Assembly (NCBI RefSeq): GCF_000238075.1
Contig: NZ_JH414504.1
Location: forward strand, 157,709 to 221,708
Direction: 5' to 3'
DNA from: Oribacterium asaccharolyticum ACB7
GTDB taxonomy: Bacteria; Bacillota; Clostridia; Lachnospirales; Lachnospiraceae
Length of the DNA: 64,000 nucleotides
Part shown: one piece after another, positions 41,869 to 51,563 of the stretch
Numbering within the stretch: the stretch's first letter is position 1
Layout of the letters: each line of letters begins with the position of its first letter
Program-made: the position numbers and the translations under genes
Notes under the pieces: generated by a model
What the model was told of the DNA's origin: nothing
Seen by the model: the letters and a program-made list of their open reading frames with translations, nothing else
Database searches by the model: none

Positions 41869-43848
41869 TTGTACGCAGAGGTCATTGTAGACATAAGCCA
41901 TGAGGCAATTGATAAGAGTTTTAGTTATAGGATTCCCGAGGACATGGTTCTCCATGTCGGGGATCCTGTTTTAGTTCCTTTTGGAAGAGGAAAGAAAAAA
42001 GCTTATGTCTTGTCCATTCATGAAAGGGTTTGTTTTCCGGAAGAAAAAATCAAGGATATTGATTCCGTTTTAGATAAGGAATTTTCCGTTGAGGAAGAGC
42101 TTCTTTCTTTGGCTGTTTGGATGAGCAGGGAATATGGAACCGGCTTAAACCAATGCTTAAAGACGGTTATTCCGGTAAAGAAAAAAGTCAAAAAGAGGGG
42201 AAAAGCTACCAAACTTTTGTGGAAAGCGGAGGAGGCTCCTCTTTCTCTTACAAAAGAGCAGGCAAATGTCCTGGAAGGAATCAAACTTGCCTTCTCCAAG
42301 GGCGAGAAGGCTGCCCTATTGTTTGGGGTGACCGGTTCGGGAAAAACAGAAGTTTATCTCAAACTGATGGAAGAAATCATCCGGAAAGGAAAAGAAGTGA
42401 TTTTTCTGATTCCGGAGATTTCTCTGAGTTTTCAAACCCGCTCTCGTATAGAAAAACGCTTTCCGGGACTCGTTTCAGTACTTCATTCTAAAATGAGTCA
42501 GGGAGAACGGGCAGAAAGCATGGAAAAGTGTCGCTCCGGTGAAGTGAAGATTCTTATGGGACCGCGTTCCGCCCTTTTTGCTCCGTTTTCGAATTTAGGA
42601 CTGATCATTATGGATGAGGAGCAGGACAGGTCATACAAATCGGAACAGGCACCGCGTTATGAGACACGAGACGTTATACGAAAGAGAGGAGAATTGTCTT
42701 CCTGCCCGGTTCTCTTTGGTTCCGCTACCCCTTCCGTGCAGCTTTTTTCCGAGGTGGAGAAGGGAAACCTGCCCTGTTTTTGTTTGCATAATCGAGCGGT
42801 AGAAGGAAGTACTTTACCGAAGATGCAAGTAGTGGATATGAGAAAGGAGCTGGAAGAGGGAAATCGCTCTATTTTTTCTCGGGTGTTGGAAGGGAAAATT
42901 CAGGAAAGGCTGGACAGAGGAGAGCAGGTGATGCTCTTTATGAACCGAAGAGGGTATGCGCCCTTTGTGAGTTGCAGAAAATGCGGAGAAGCACTTCGTT
43001 GCCCACACTGTGATGTAAGCTTGAATCTGCATAAAAACGGAATTCTGCAGTGCCATTACTGCGGTTATCAAACAAATCTTCCGAAGATTTGTCCGAACTG
43101 TAAGAGTAAATATCTCGCAGCCTTTGGAACCGGAACGGAAAAATTGGAAAGCATCTGTCATAGTATATTTCCAAAGGCCGGAATTCTCAGGATGGATCGG
43201 GACAGTACCGGTAAAAAAGGAAAGTATGAAGAGATTCTGCAAGCATTTTCGGAAGAAAAGGCGGATATTCTTCTGGGGACACAAATGATTGTAAAGGGAC
43301 ATGATTTTCAGAAGGTGACTTTGGTCGGAATCATTGCAGTGGATCAGATTCTTTTGGATTCCGACTTTCAGGCCGGAGAATGGGCTTATCAGTTGATTAC
43401 CCAGGTTTCAGGGAGGGCCGGACGCGGAGAAAGAGCCGGAGAAGTGCTTATCCAAAGCTATCAGCCGGATCATCCGCTACTGGAACTTGCCCTTAAGCAG
43501 GACTACCTGTCTTTTTACAAGGAGGAAAAGAACTATAGAAAACGACTCTCTTATCCTCCTTTTTCCGTTATGCTGGCTATGCAATGCATTTATACGGAAG
43601 AAGCTTATCTGGACTATATTCTCGGAAAGCTTATGCCCAGAGTACAGGAAAGGATAAGAGACGGAGGGGGAGAAACCTATGGTCCTTTCCCGGCTACCGT
43701 CTATAAAATAAAAGATAAGTTTAGGAAAATTATCTATATTAAGCATAGTAATCATGATATAATTTTGCAGCTAAGGGACTATTTTATACAAGAATTAAAG
43801 CAGGAAGATAAGAGAAATTTGATTTTGCTACAGTTTGATCTTCTATAG
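41869..43848 (+). CDS. priA: Primosomal replication protein N' (helicase PriA)
   Basis: 659 residues from a TTG start behind AAGGAG. The 3'-DNA-end-binding domain starts 'YAEVIVDISHEAIDKSFSY'. Helicase motifs include Walker A 'LLFGVTGSGKTEVYLKLM', 'LIIMDEEQDRSYKSEQAPRY' and 'FGSATPSVQLF'. The zinc-binding insert has paired cysteines (CRKCGEALRCPHCD, CHYCGY, CPNCKS). It restarts stalled replication forks. Confidence 0.94.
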   Translation: MYAEVIVDISHEAIDKSFSYRIPEDMVLHVGDPVLVPFGRGKKKAYVLSIHERVCFPEEKIKDIDSVLDKEFSVEEELLSLAVWMSREYGTGLNQCLKTVIPVKKKVKKRGKATKLLWKAEEAPLSLTKEQANVLEGIKLAFSKGEKAALLFGVTGSGKTEVYLKLMEEIIRKGKEVIFLIPEISLSFQTRSRIEKRFPGLVSVLHSKMSQGERAESMEKCRSGEVKILMGPRSALFAPFSNLGLIIMDEEQDRSYKSEQAPRYETRDVIRKRGELSSCPVLFGSATPSVQLFSEVEKGNLPCFCLHNRAVEGSTLPKMQVVDMRKELEEGNRSIFSRVLEGKIQERLDRGEQVMLFMNRRGYAPFVSCRKCGEALRCPHCDVSLNLHKNGILQCHYCGYQTNLPKICPNCKSKYLAAFGTGTEKLESICHSIFPKAGILRMDRDSTGKKGKYEEILQAFSEEKADILLGTQMIVKGHDFQKVTLVGIIAVDQILLDSDFQAGEWAYQLITQVSGRAGRGERAGEVLIQSYQPDHPLLELALKQDYLSFYKEEKNYRKRLSYPPFSVMLAMQCIYTEEAYLDYILGKLMPRVQERIRDGGGETYGPFPATVYKIKDKFRKIIYIKHSNHDIILQLRDYFIQELKQEDKRNLILLQFDLL

Positions 43849-43893
43849 CAGGGTCCGTATTATTTGAAAATAAACACATTGAAAGGGGATAAA

Positions 43894-44388
43894 ATGGCTA
43901 TTCGTTCCATAAGAACCATAGGAGATCCGATTTTAGAAAAGAAAACCAAGCCGGTAAAGGAAATGACCGACCGCATAAAGGACTTGATTTCCGATATGTT
44001 TGAAACGATGTATGAGGCGAACGGAGTGGGTCTGGCCGCTCCGCAGGTAGGAATTTTAAAACAGCTTTTTGTTGTGGACATCGGAGACGGAAAGCAGTAT
44101 GTGGCAATTAATCCGGAGATTACGACCCTGGGAGAAGAAATGCAAACAGGAGAGGAGGGATGCCTTTCCGTTCCGGGAAAAGAAGGAGTGGTAACTCGCC
44201 CCATGCGTATTCTCATGAAGGCCCTCAATCAGAATATGGAGGAGTATGAACTGGAAGCAAGCGGCTTCTTAGCCAGAGCCTTTATGCATGAGAATGATCA
44301 CTTACAGGGAATACTCTATACCGAAAAAGTGGAGGGTGAGCTTGAAGATGTTGTGTATGAAGAGCTCGACGAGGAGGAGCAGATTTGA
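43894..44388 (+). CDS. def: Peptide deformylase
   Basis: 164 residues. All three motifs are intact: 'GVGLAAPQVGI', EEGCLSVPG and the metal site HENDH. It removes the N-formyl group from new proteins. Start ATG 43894 follows AAAGGGG. Overlaps fmt by 4 nt, the usual pairing of deformylase with formyltransferase. Confidence 0.95.
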   Translation: MAIRSIRTIGDPILEKKTKPVKEMTDRIKDLISDMFETMYEANGVGLAAPQVGILKQLFVVDIGDGKQYVAINPEITTLGEEMQTGEEGCLSVPGKEGVVTRPMRILMKALNQNMEEYELEASGFLARAFMHENDHLQGILYTEKVEGELEDVVYEELDEEEQI

Positions 44389-45395
44389 AAATAGTCTTTT
44401 TGGGAACGCCTGATTTTGCAGTAGAGAGTCTGGAAGCTTTAGAGGCAGCAGGTCATGAAATTGCCCTGGTCATCAGTCAGGAAGATAAGGCCAAGGGAAG
44501 AAAAGCCATTGTTGAGAAAACTCCGGTAAAGCTGGCTGCAGAGAGGCTCGGCCTTCCGGTTCAATCGGTTCACCGTTTAAGAACGGATGAAGACTGCATC
44601 CGAAGAATCAGAGAAATTGCACCTGATTTTATTGTGGTATCCGCTTTTGGCCAGATTCTTCCGAAGGAAGTATTGGATATTCCAAGATTTGGGGCAATCA
44701 ATATTCATGCGTCTCTCCTTCCGAAGTACAGAGGGGCGTCTCCGATTCAGCAGGCTGTTTTAGACGGAGAAAAGGAGAGCGGTATCACAACGATGCTTAT
44801 GGCGGAAGGCCTGGATACGGGAGACATTCTCTTACAGGAAAAGCTGCCTTTAGACAGGAAGGAGACGGCGGACAGTCTCTTCCAAAAGCTTGCCGAACTT
44901 TCGAAAACCTGCATTGTAAAGACTTTGGAGGGATTTTCCAAAGGAGAAATTCATCCTGTAGCGCAGGAGGATGAAAAGGCAAGCCTTACAGGTATCATAA
45001 AAAAGAGGGACGGCTTTATTAACTGGAACAGAGAGGCGTCCTATATTGAAAGAATGGTAAGAGCTTATACACCTTGGCCGAATGCCGTGAGTATCCTTCC
45101 GAACGGGAAAACTTTTAAAATCTGGCAGGCGGATGCAGTGAATAAGCCGGACGAGGAAATGCTGAGTTTGGGGAAAATACAGAGAGGAGATATAGAGCAT
45201 TTTCTGGGAGATAACTTTAAAGAAGAGTATATTCCGACGGACGGAGCGGGAGGACTCTTTTGTTCCAAGAATAAGCAAAAGCTGTTTTTTTCTACAGGAA
45301 AGTCTTTTCTGGAAATCACGGAGCTACAGGTAGAAGGAAAAAAACGGATGGCGACTTCGGATTTTCTCAGAGGCTATAGCGGAAAAGCGGAATAG
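44385..45395 (+). CDS. fmt: Methionyl-tRNA formyltransferase
   Basis: 336 residues with a TTG start overlapping the def stop. Motifs: 'MKIVFLGTPDFAVESL', the folate/catalytic segment 'INIHASLLPKYRGASPIQQA', 'GLDTGDILLQEKLPLD', and the C-terminal tRNA-binding domain from about 205. It formylates Met-tRNA for initiation, using 10-formyl-THF, the product of fhs upstream. The 107-nt gap to rsmB holds no recognised element. Confidence 0.95.
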   Translation: MKIVFLGTPDFAVESLEALEAAGHEIALVISQEDKAKGRKAIVEKTPVKLAAERLGLPVQSVHRLRTDEDCIRRIREIAPDFIVVSAFGQILPKEVLDIPRFGAINIHASLLPKYRGASPIQQAVLDGEKESGITTMLMAEGLDTGDILLQEKLPLDRKETADSLFQKLAELSKTCIVKTLEGFSKGEIHPVAQEDEKASLTGIIKKRDGFINWNREASYIERMVRAYTPWPNAVSILPNGKTFKIWQADAVNKPDEEMLSLGKIQRGDIEHFLGDNFKEEYIPTDGAGGLFCSKNKQKLFFSTGKSFLEITELQVEGKKRMATSDFLRGYSGKAE

Positions 45396-45502
45396 TTTTG
45401 AAGCTTTATATATTGCAGAGGGGAATAGCTCGCGAAATTTGATGGGATGAGCATCCTATCGGAGACAAGTTCTCGTTTTTTGGAACAAAGTCAAAAGGAG
45501 TT

Positions 45503-46846
45503 ATGGTGGAAAGAAAAAAGAGAGAAAGGCTAAGCGGTAAAAAAACGCAGGGAGACTGGAAAAAGAGGCTGGCAGAGTCTAAAACGGCAACTCCCTGTAT
45601 CCATAAAAAAACGGAGAGAGAAGCAGTTTTGGAACTGCTTTGTTCTGTTTTTACGGGGGGAGAATTCTTGCACCTTGCCTTAAGAAAGCTTTTTTCGGAA
45701 GAATCTTATTTTGATACACGTTCAAGAGCCTTCATCACCCGCTTGAGTAGAGGAATACTGGAACGTTATATCCAGATCGATTACTTCCTTTCACTCTATT
45801 CCAATACTCCTTTACGGAAAATGAAGCCTGTTCTCTTGCAGGTTCTGCGGCTTTCCGTATACCAGCTTCTTTTTCTGGATAAAATTCCGCCGCACGCCGC
45901 CATTAATGAAGGTTTGAACTACCTAAAGAAAAGAAAATTGCAGGGCCTCGTACCCTTTGCCAATGCTATTTTACGGAAAATAGCACAGGATAAAGAGCAG
46001 CTTCTTCAGAAATTAGAGCAGGAATACAGAGAAGATGCGATTGGAGCAGCTCTTCCGGAGGAGATTTTTGCATTTTTAAAGAGAGATTACGGAGTGGAGG
46101 AGACACTTCGAATAGCAAAAAGCTTCTTGTCCTCCGATGCTGGTTTTTATATTCGAAATGAAGCCGGAGAGGGAGAAAAAGTACTGGGGAATATCATGGA
46201 GGAAGAACGTTTTCTCTCCGGAGAGGTGAGCATTCAGGATTTTTCTTCGCAGGAGGTGGGAAGGATTGCTCATTTACGAGAGGGAAGCAGAGTCTTGGAT
46301 TGTTGCAGCGCTCCCGGCGGAAAGGCTTGCCATATGGCGAGTCGATTGAAAGGAAGCGGAATGGTCTATGCCAGGGATGAAAAATCGGATAAGCTACATT
46401 ATATTGAGGAAAATCGAGAAAGATTGCATCTTGAAAATATGGAGATAGAAGCCTGGGATGCGAGAAAACCGGATTCCCGATTTGCAAAGGAAGAGGACAA
46501 ACTGGATGTGGTTCTTTGTGATGCACCCTGCTCGGGACTCGGCGTCATCGGGAAAAAAGCGGATCTTAGACTGCATTTTTCTAAAGAAGGAGTAAAATCT
46601 TTACAAAGCTTGCAAAGAGAAATTCTTAGTACGGTACAGAGCTATGTGAAGAGGGGAGGACAACTGATTTACTCCACCTGCACATTAAGCAGGGAGGAAA
46701 ATGAAGAAAACCGAGACTTTATTTTAAAATCCTTTCCTTTTCGTCTGGAAACGGAAAAGAAATTTCTCCCGGGAGAGCCGGGAGACGGCTTCTACTATGC
46801 CAGCTTTATTCGAACGGAGGAAACGGGACAGCCATGCAAAGTTTAA
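45503..46846 (+). CDS. rsmB: 16S rRNA (cytosine-967-C5)-methyltransferase RsmB
   Basis: 447 residues. The N-terminal NusB-like domain (about 30-170) includes 'PHAAINEGLNYLKKRK'. The methyltransferase part has SAM-binding 'LDCCSAPGGKACHMASRL', the first catalytic motif 'LCDAPCSGLGVIGKKADL' and 'LIYSTCTLSREENEENRDF' with the catalytic Cys. An extra basic N-terminal stretch of ~30 residues is present. Overlaps rlmN by 13 nt. Confidence 0.93.
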   Translation: MVERKKRERLSGKKTQGDWKKRLAESKTATPCIHKKTEREAVLELLCSVFTGGEFLHLALRKLFSEESYFDTRSRAFITRLSRGILERYIQIDYFLSLYSNTPLRKMKPVLLQVLRLSVYQLLFLDKIPPHAAINEGLNYLKKRKLQGLVPFANAILRKIAQDKEQLLQKLEQEYREDAIGAALPEEIFAFLKRDYGVEETLRIAKSFLSSDAGFYIRNEAGEGEKVLGNIMEEERFLSGEVSIQDFSSQEVGRIAHLREGSRVLDCCSAPGGKACHMASRLKGSGMVYARDEKSDKLHYIEENRERLHLENMEIEAWDARKPDSRFAKEEDKLDVVLCDAPCSGLGVIGKKADLRLHFSKEGVKSLQSLQREILSTVQSYVKRGGQLIYSTCTLSREENEENRDFILKSFPFRLETEKKFLPGEPGDGFYYASFIRTEETGQPCKV

Positions 46847-47886
46847 GAGATTTGGAAGAAAAGGAAGTAGAGGCTTGGGTGTTGGAACATCATTTTCCCA
46901 GGTATAGGGCGGAACAGATTTTTCGCTGGGTACAGGAGAAGGATGTAACGGATTTTTCGGAAATGGAAAATCTTCCCAAAGATCTCAGGCAAGCCTTGCG
47001 TGAAGAATTCAGCCTTGCCCTTCCGGAACTTTACCGTCGTTATACTTCCAAACTGGATGAAACGGAAAAATTTCTTTTTACACTCGCAGACGGACATCGA
47101 ATTGAAGCGGTGTTTATGGCTTATCACCACGGGAACACTGCGTGTATTTCCACGCAGGTGGGTTGCAGGATGGGATGCGCGTTTTGTGCATCGACGCTAT
47201 CAGGCCTCGCAAGAAATTGCAGCTCCGGAGAAATGCTCGGGCAAATTGTTGCGATAGAGCATCTTACGGGGAAAAAGATTTCCAATGTTGTGCTGATGGG
47301 ATCGGGAGAACCCTTGGATAACTATATGGAAGTACTTCGCTTTATTCACCTTCTTAGCGGGAAAATCGGCAGAAATATATCGCAGAGAAATATAACTCTT
47401 TCTACCTGCGGAATTGTACCGAGAATTTTGGAGCTTGCAGAGGAAAAACTGGGCATCACGCTGGCGCTTAGTCTGCATGCGGCAACGGATGAAAAACGAA
47501 AGAAAATTATGCCGATTGCCAATCGTTATGCTTTGTCCGATGTGATGGAAGCGGTTCGCTTTTATTTCAAAAAGACGGGAAGAAGAATTAGCTTTGAGTA
47601 TGCTCTGGTCTTCGGCGTAAATGACGGGGAAGAGGATATACGGGAGCTGAGTGGACTTTTAAAGAAGAAAGGGGAGCATTTTCCCGCACATGTAAATTTA
47701 ATTCCCGTGAATCCCATTAAGGAAAGAGATTTTACCGCGCCGGATCGAAAAAAAATCAATCGTTTTAAAGAAGGGCTTGAAAAGCAGGGAATAACTTGTA
47801 CCATTAGAAGGGAGATGGGCGCGGATATTTCCGGTGCATGCGGGCAGCTGCGAAGAGATGCGGAAATGGAAGAGAAGGAGGATTGA
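46834..47886 (+). CDS. rlmN: 23S rRNA (adenine-2503-C2)-methyltransferase RlmN
   Basis: 350 residues. Radical-SAM cluster Cys in 'VGCRMGCAFCAST', 'VLMGSGEPLDNYMEVLRFI', 'SLHAATDEKRKKIMPI' and the C-terminal catalytic Cys in 'DISGACGQLR'. No feature suggests the resistance paralogue Cfr. Stop and next start overlap as TGATG. Confidence 0.94.
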   Translation: MQSLRDLEEKEVEAWVLEHHFPRYRAEQIFRWVQEKDVTDFSEMENLPKDLRQALREEFSLALPELYRRYTSKLDETEKFLFTLADGHRIEAVFMAYHHGNTACISTQVGCRMGCAFCASTLSGLARNCSSGEMLGQIVAIEHLTGKKISNVVLMGSGEPLDNYMEVLRFIHLLSGKIGRNISQRNITLSTCGIVPRILELAEEKLGITLALSLHAATDEKRKKIMPIANRYALSDVMEAVRFYFKKTGRRISFEYALVFGVNDGEEDIRELSGLLKKKGEHFPAHVNLIPVNPIKERDFTAPDRKKINRFKEGLEKQGITCTIRREMGADISGACGQLRRDAEMEEKED

Positions 47887-48620
47887 TGCAGTTTTTTGCG
47901 AAAACGGATCAAGGGAAAATGAGAAAAATGAATCAGGACTTCCTTTTTGCAACGAAGGAGGGACTGGGAGTATTTCCCAACCTTTTTTTGTTGGCTGACG
48001 GCATGGGAGGACATAAGGCGGGAGATTATGCTTCCCGTTATCTGGTGGAAAGCTTAGTTTCCTATCTTGGAGAGATGAAAGAGGAATCCCCTATACGGTG
48101 CTTGGATTTGGGAATCAATAGAATGAATAGGGAGCTTTTTTGCCTTTCCCAAAATAATGGAAATCTTCGAGGAATGGGGAGTACTCTTGTTACCGCCTAT
48201 GTAGAAGACCGTGTGTTGTTTGTTTCCAATGTGGGAGACAGTAGGGCCTATCTTTTTCGAAAAAGTCGTTTGAAACAGCTCACAAGAGACCATAGTTATG
48301 TGGAAGAAATGATTGAAAGAGGAAAGATGATTCGCGGTTCGAGAGAATATCTGAGTTATAAAAATTATATTACCCGGGCTGTGGGTGTAGAAGAACAGCT
48401 GGCGGTGGATTATTTTGAAGAAGAATTGGAAGATGGAGACCTGTTTTTTCTTTGTTCGGACGGATTAAGCAATATGGTGGATTATGAAAGCATGGTACAG
48501 GTGCTGAAAGATGATGCGAGTTTAGAGGAGAAGGGACAGGCCTTGATTGATTTGGCAAATATCAATGGCGGAAAAGACAATATAGCCTTGATTCTTGTTG
48601 ATCCCTTTGGAAAGGAGTAG
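47886..48620 (+). CDS. PP2C-type protein serine/threonine phosphatase
   Basis: 244 residues. Metal-binding and catalytic motifs: 'KTDQGKMRKMNQDFLF', 'LLADGMGGHKAGDYAS', 'GMGSTLVTAYVED', 'NVGDSRAYLFR', 'LCSDGLSNMVDYE' and 'NGGKDNIALILV'. It reverses phosphorylation by the PASTA kinase encoded 6 nt downstream (PrpC/Stp type). Start ATG 47886 follows AGAAGGAGG; the longer frame from 47838 lies inside rlmN. Confidence 0.93.
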   Translation: MQFFAKTDQGKMRKMNQDFLFATKEGLGVFPNLFLLADGMGGHKAGDYASRYLVESLVSYLGEMKEESPIRCLDLGINRMNRELFCLSQNNGNLRGMGSTLVTAYVEDRVLFVSNVGDSRAYLFRKSRLKQLTRDHSYVEEMIERGKMIRGSREYLSYKNYITRAVGVEEQLAVDYFEEELEDGDLFFLCSDGLSNMVDYESMVQVLKDDASLEEKGQALIDLANINGGKDNIALILVDPFGKE

Positions 48621-48626
48621 GGAAAT

Positions 48627-50645
48627 ATGAAGATTGAAAAGGATACCCTGCTTCAGGAACGATACAGGATAGAAGGTCTGATCGGCGAAGGCGGGATGAG
48701 TTACGTCTATAAAGCAAAGGATATTAAACTCGGAAGAATTGTGGCGTTGAAGGTTTTGAAGGATGAGTTTGCGGGAGATGCAGAATTTGTAAACAAATTT
48801 CAAAATGAAGCAAAAGCGGCAGCCAAATTGAATCACTTGAATATTGTTTCCACCTTTGACACGGTTGATGAAGGGGATTTGCACTTTATCGTTATGGAAC
48901 TTGTCGAGGGGATAACTTTAAAGAACTTTATCCAAAGAAAGGGGAAAATTGCGGAGAGAGAAGCAATCGGGATAGCATTGCAGTTGATTGACGGCATAGA
49001 CCTCGCTCACAAGATGGGGATTGTCCATCGTGACATTAAACCCCAAAACATCATTGTAAGTACGGAAGGTGTTGTTAAAATTGCCGACTTCGGTATTGCA
49101 AGAGCAGCCAGTCAGGAAACGGTTAACACGGCTGTAATGGGGTCTGTGCACTACATTTCTCCGGAACAGGCTCGTTTAGGGGTAAGCGATGCGAGGTCGG
49201 ATATTTACTCCTTCTCCTGTACGCTCTATGAGATGTTGACCGGAAAAGTGCCCTATGCGGGAGAAAACTCCATGGCAGTTGTATTTTCACACCTGGAAGA
49301 TCCGATTCCCAGAGTTCGAGACAGTGTAAAAGAAATATCCAAGGCTCTGGATTATATCGTTTGGAGAGGAATGCAGAAAAAGGCTTCCCTTCGTTATCAA
49401 AGTATAGCGGATATGGGAGAAGATTTACGTCTTGCGCTGGAGGATCCGGATGGAAGCTTTCTTTCCGAGAGAGAGGACGATGGAGGAAAAGGAGTCTTCG
49501 GAAGAAACGGATTGGACCAGGGAATCAGTAATCTCTACAAAGGCCTGGCTATTGCATCGGTTATTTTGATTGTAGGAGTATTTCTCTTTTTGGGATATAA
49601 GGTGGTGGGACTTCTCCGTTCCGTGCAAAGCATTTCCTCTGACGAAACAAAGCTTACGGAGAAGACTACGGAAGACAGTACGCAGGTTGCTATTACGATT
49701 TCCGCATTGGACAGCTTGCTGCCGGGAATTATCGGAAAGACAATCCCCGAAGCGGAAGATATTTTGAAGAATTATGATATTCGCCTTTATGAAGATAAGG
49801 CGGAGTTTTCCGATGAATATGAGGAAGGGCAAATTATCTCTTACCCCGGTGGACAATATAACAGCCATAGTCGTATTTATGTAACTCTTTCCAAAGGAAG
49901 TAAAGATTTGGAGTTTTATGACCCCAAAAATCCGGAAGATTTGTCCTCTTTGCAAAAGATGTCTATTGCAGAGCTGGAGCGGAAATTACAGGATAGAAAC
50001 ATTCAGTACAGCATCAAGGAAGAAGCCTCCGATACAGTTCCTGCAGGCTATGTGATTCGAACCAACAAAGCCGGTACAAAAGATGCCGGAGCCTTGGAAA
50101 TCACGGTCAGTACCGGAGCTGCCAGCAATTTGGTGGCAGTTCCCGACCTTGTCGGTATGACGGAAGATGAGGCGGTTTTAGCGATACAGTCTGAGGGGCT
50201 GGTAGTAGGAACAATCACTTATGTTTCCGGTACGTCGGTGGATGCGGATTATGTGCTTAGCCAGAGTATTCTGAGCGGTACTATGGTGGAGCAGGGACAG
50301 GCTGTTTCCCTTACCGTAATCAGAGGGCAGAGTTCCAAGCCTTCCACCTCTACGGAAAAGGCATGGGTTTCCAGCATTAATCAAAGTGTGAGCATAGGAA
50401 GCGGAGGACCCGGTGTTCAAGGGACCGTTTTGGTTGTTGTTTATCTGATTCAGGAAATTGATGGAGAAAGTCGTTATACTACCATACAGTCTGCCAGATC
50501 TTATGCCCTGGGCAGTGAGATGCAGCTGAGCATCAACCGGATTGTAGGGGCTACCGGGCTTTCCAAGGGAACCATAGAGGTAGTCGATGCGGAAAATGAT
50601 CGCGTACTGGCCTCCTTCGACTTGGAATTCCACCCGGAGGGTTAG
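48627..50645 (+). CDS. PASTA-domain serine/threonine protein kinase (PrkC/PknB type)
   Basis: 672 residues. The kinase domain (about 10-275) has 'IGEGGMSYVYKAKDIKLG', 'VHRDIKPQNIIV' and 'KIADFGIARA'. One membrane helix at about 310-332 leads to three extracellular PASTA repeats: 'LPGIIGKTIPEAEDIL', 'QKMSIAELERKLQDRNI' and 'VPDLVGMTEDEAVLAI'. A C-terminal beta-rich tail follows. It senses muropeptides or cell-wall precursors and adjusts growth and wall synthesis. Sits with its phosphatase, rsgA and rpe as in many Firmicutes. Confidence 0.94.
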   Translation: MKIEKDTLLQERYRIEGLIGEGGMSYVYKAKDIKLGRIVALKVLKDEFAGDAEFVNKFQNEAKAAAKLNHLNIVSTFDTVDEGDLHFIVMELVEGITLKNFIQRKGKIAEREAIGIALQLIDGIDLAHKMGIVHRDIKPQNIIVSTEGVVKIADFGIARAASQETVNTAVMGSVHYISPEQARLGVSDARSDIYSFSCTLYEMLTGKVPYAGENSMAVVFSHLEDPIPRVRDSVKEISKALDYIVWRGMQKKASLRYQSIADMGEDLRLALEDPDGSFLSEREDDGGKGVFGRNGLDQGISNLYKGLAIASVILIVGVFLFLGYKVVGLLRSVQSISSDETKLTEKTTEDSTQVAITISALDSLLPGIIGKTIPEAEDILKNYDIRLYEDKAEFSDEYEEGQIISYPGGQYNSHSRIYVTLSKGSKDLEFYDPKNPEDLSSLQKMSIAELERKLQDRNIQYSIKEEASDTVPAGYVIRTNKAGTKDAGALEITVSTGAASNLVAVPDLVGMTEDEAVLAIQSEGLVVGTITYVSGTSVDADYVLSQSILSGTMVEQGQAVSLTVIRGQSSKPSTSTEKAWVSSINQSVSIGSGGPGVQGTVLVVVYLIQEIDGESRYTTIQSARSYALGSEMQLSINRIVGATGLSKGTIEVVDAENDRVLASFDLEFHPEG

Positions 50646-50646
50646 T

Positions 50647-51543
50647 ATGATAGGAAAAATCATCAAAGGCGTAGGCGGATTTTACTATGTGCACACGAAG
50701 GACGGGGTATACGAATGTCATGCCAAAGGTGCTTTTCGCAATAAAAAGGAGAGACCTTTGGTTGGCGACAGGGTCGAGTTTTCGGAAGTTCCGGACAGTG
50801 AAAAGGAACACACAGGCCATATTTTACGTATACTGGAAAGAAAAAATGAACTCATTCGACCTTTGGTCAGTAATATTGATCAGGCAGTGCTTCTCTTTGC
50901 CGTAAAAAATCCGGCTCCGTCTTTTCCCCTTATAGACCGGTTTCTTTTACATCTTCTGGTGAAAGAGATTCCCTGTCTCTTGTTCTTTAATAAGAAAGAC
51001 CTCTTGACTAGGGAAGACGGTGATTTTATAGAAGAAATAAAGGAAATTTACAAAAAAGCGGAGCTCCCCGTTTATTTTCTGCAAGGAAACAGCGCGGAGG
51101 ATAAGAATAGAATTCTTTCTCTTTTAAAAGGGAAGACGACAGTGTTTTCCGGCCCGTCCGGTGTAGGAAAATCGACCATGATTAACTCCCTCCTCGGAGA
51201 GGAAAAGATGGAAACGGGCGGGCTTTCCGAGAAGATAGCAAGAGGAAAAAATACGACAAGACATGCTGAGTTTTTCGCTTTGGATGAGGACAGTTATGTT
51301 TTGGATACACCGGGCTTTACTTCCCTTTTTCCTCCGGAAATCAGCCCGGAGAATCTTCGCTATTTTTATCCGGAGTTTGAAGCCTACAGAAAAGACTGCC
51401 ATTATAACAGCTGCGTTCATATCGGAGAGAGAAAAACGGATTGTGCAGTAAAACGGGCAGTTTTGGAAGGAAAGATTTCGGCTGTTCGCTATGAGAGTTA
51501 TAAAAAACTTTACCAAGAGTTAATAGAAGAAGGCAGGCAGTAA
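50647..51543 (+). CDS. rsgA: Ribosome small-subunit-dependent GTPase RsgA
   Basis: 298 residues. An N-terminal OB domain ('MIGKIIKGVGGFYYVHTKDG') precedes a circularly permuted GTPase: G4 'LLFFNKKDLL' comes before G1 'TVFSGPSGVGKSTMINSLL' and G3 'DTPGFTSLF'. A C-terminal zinc site has C-x-Y-N-S-C-x-H and a final Cys. It helps mature the 30S subunit. Start ATG 50647 lies behind GGAGGG, 1 nt after the kinase stop. Confidence 0.95.
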   Translation: MIGKIIKGVGGFYYVHTKDGVYECHAKGAFRNKKERPLVGDRVEFSEVPDSEKEHTGHILRILERKNELIRPLVSNIDQAVLLFAVKNPAPSFPLIDRFLLHLLVKEIPCLLFFNKKDLLTREDGDFIEEIKEIYKKAELPVYFLQGNSAEDKNRILSLLKGKTTVFSGPSGVGKSTMINSLLGEEKMETGGLSEKIARGKNTTRHAEFFALDEDSYVLDTPGFTSLFPPEISPENLRYFYPEFEAYRKDCHYNSCVHIGERKTDCAVKRAVLEGKISAVRYESYKKLYQELIEEGRQ

Positions 51544-51563
51544 GCAGAAAGAAGGTGCAAAAG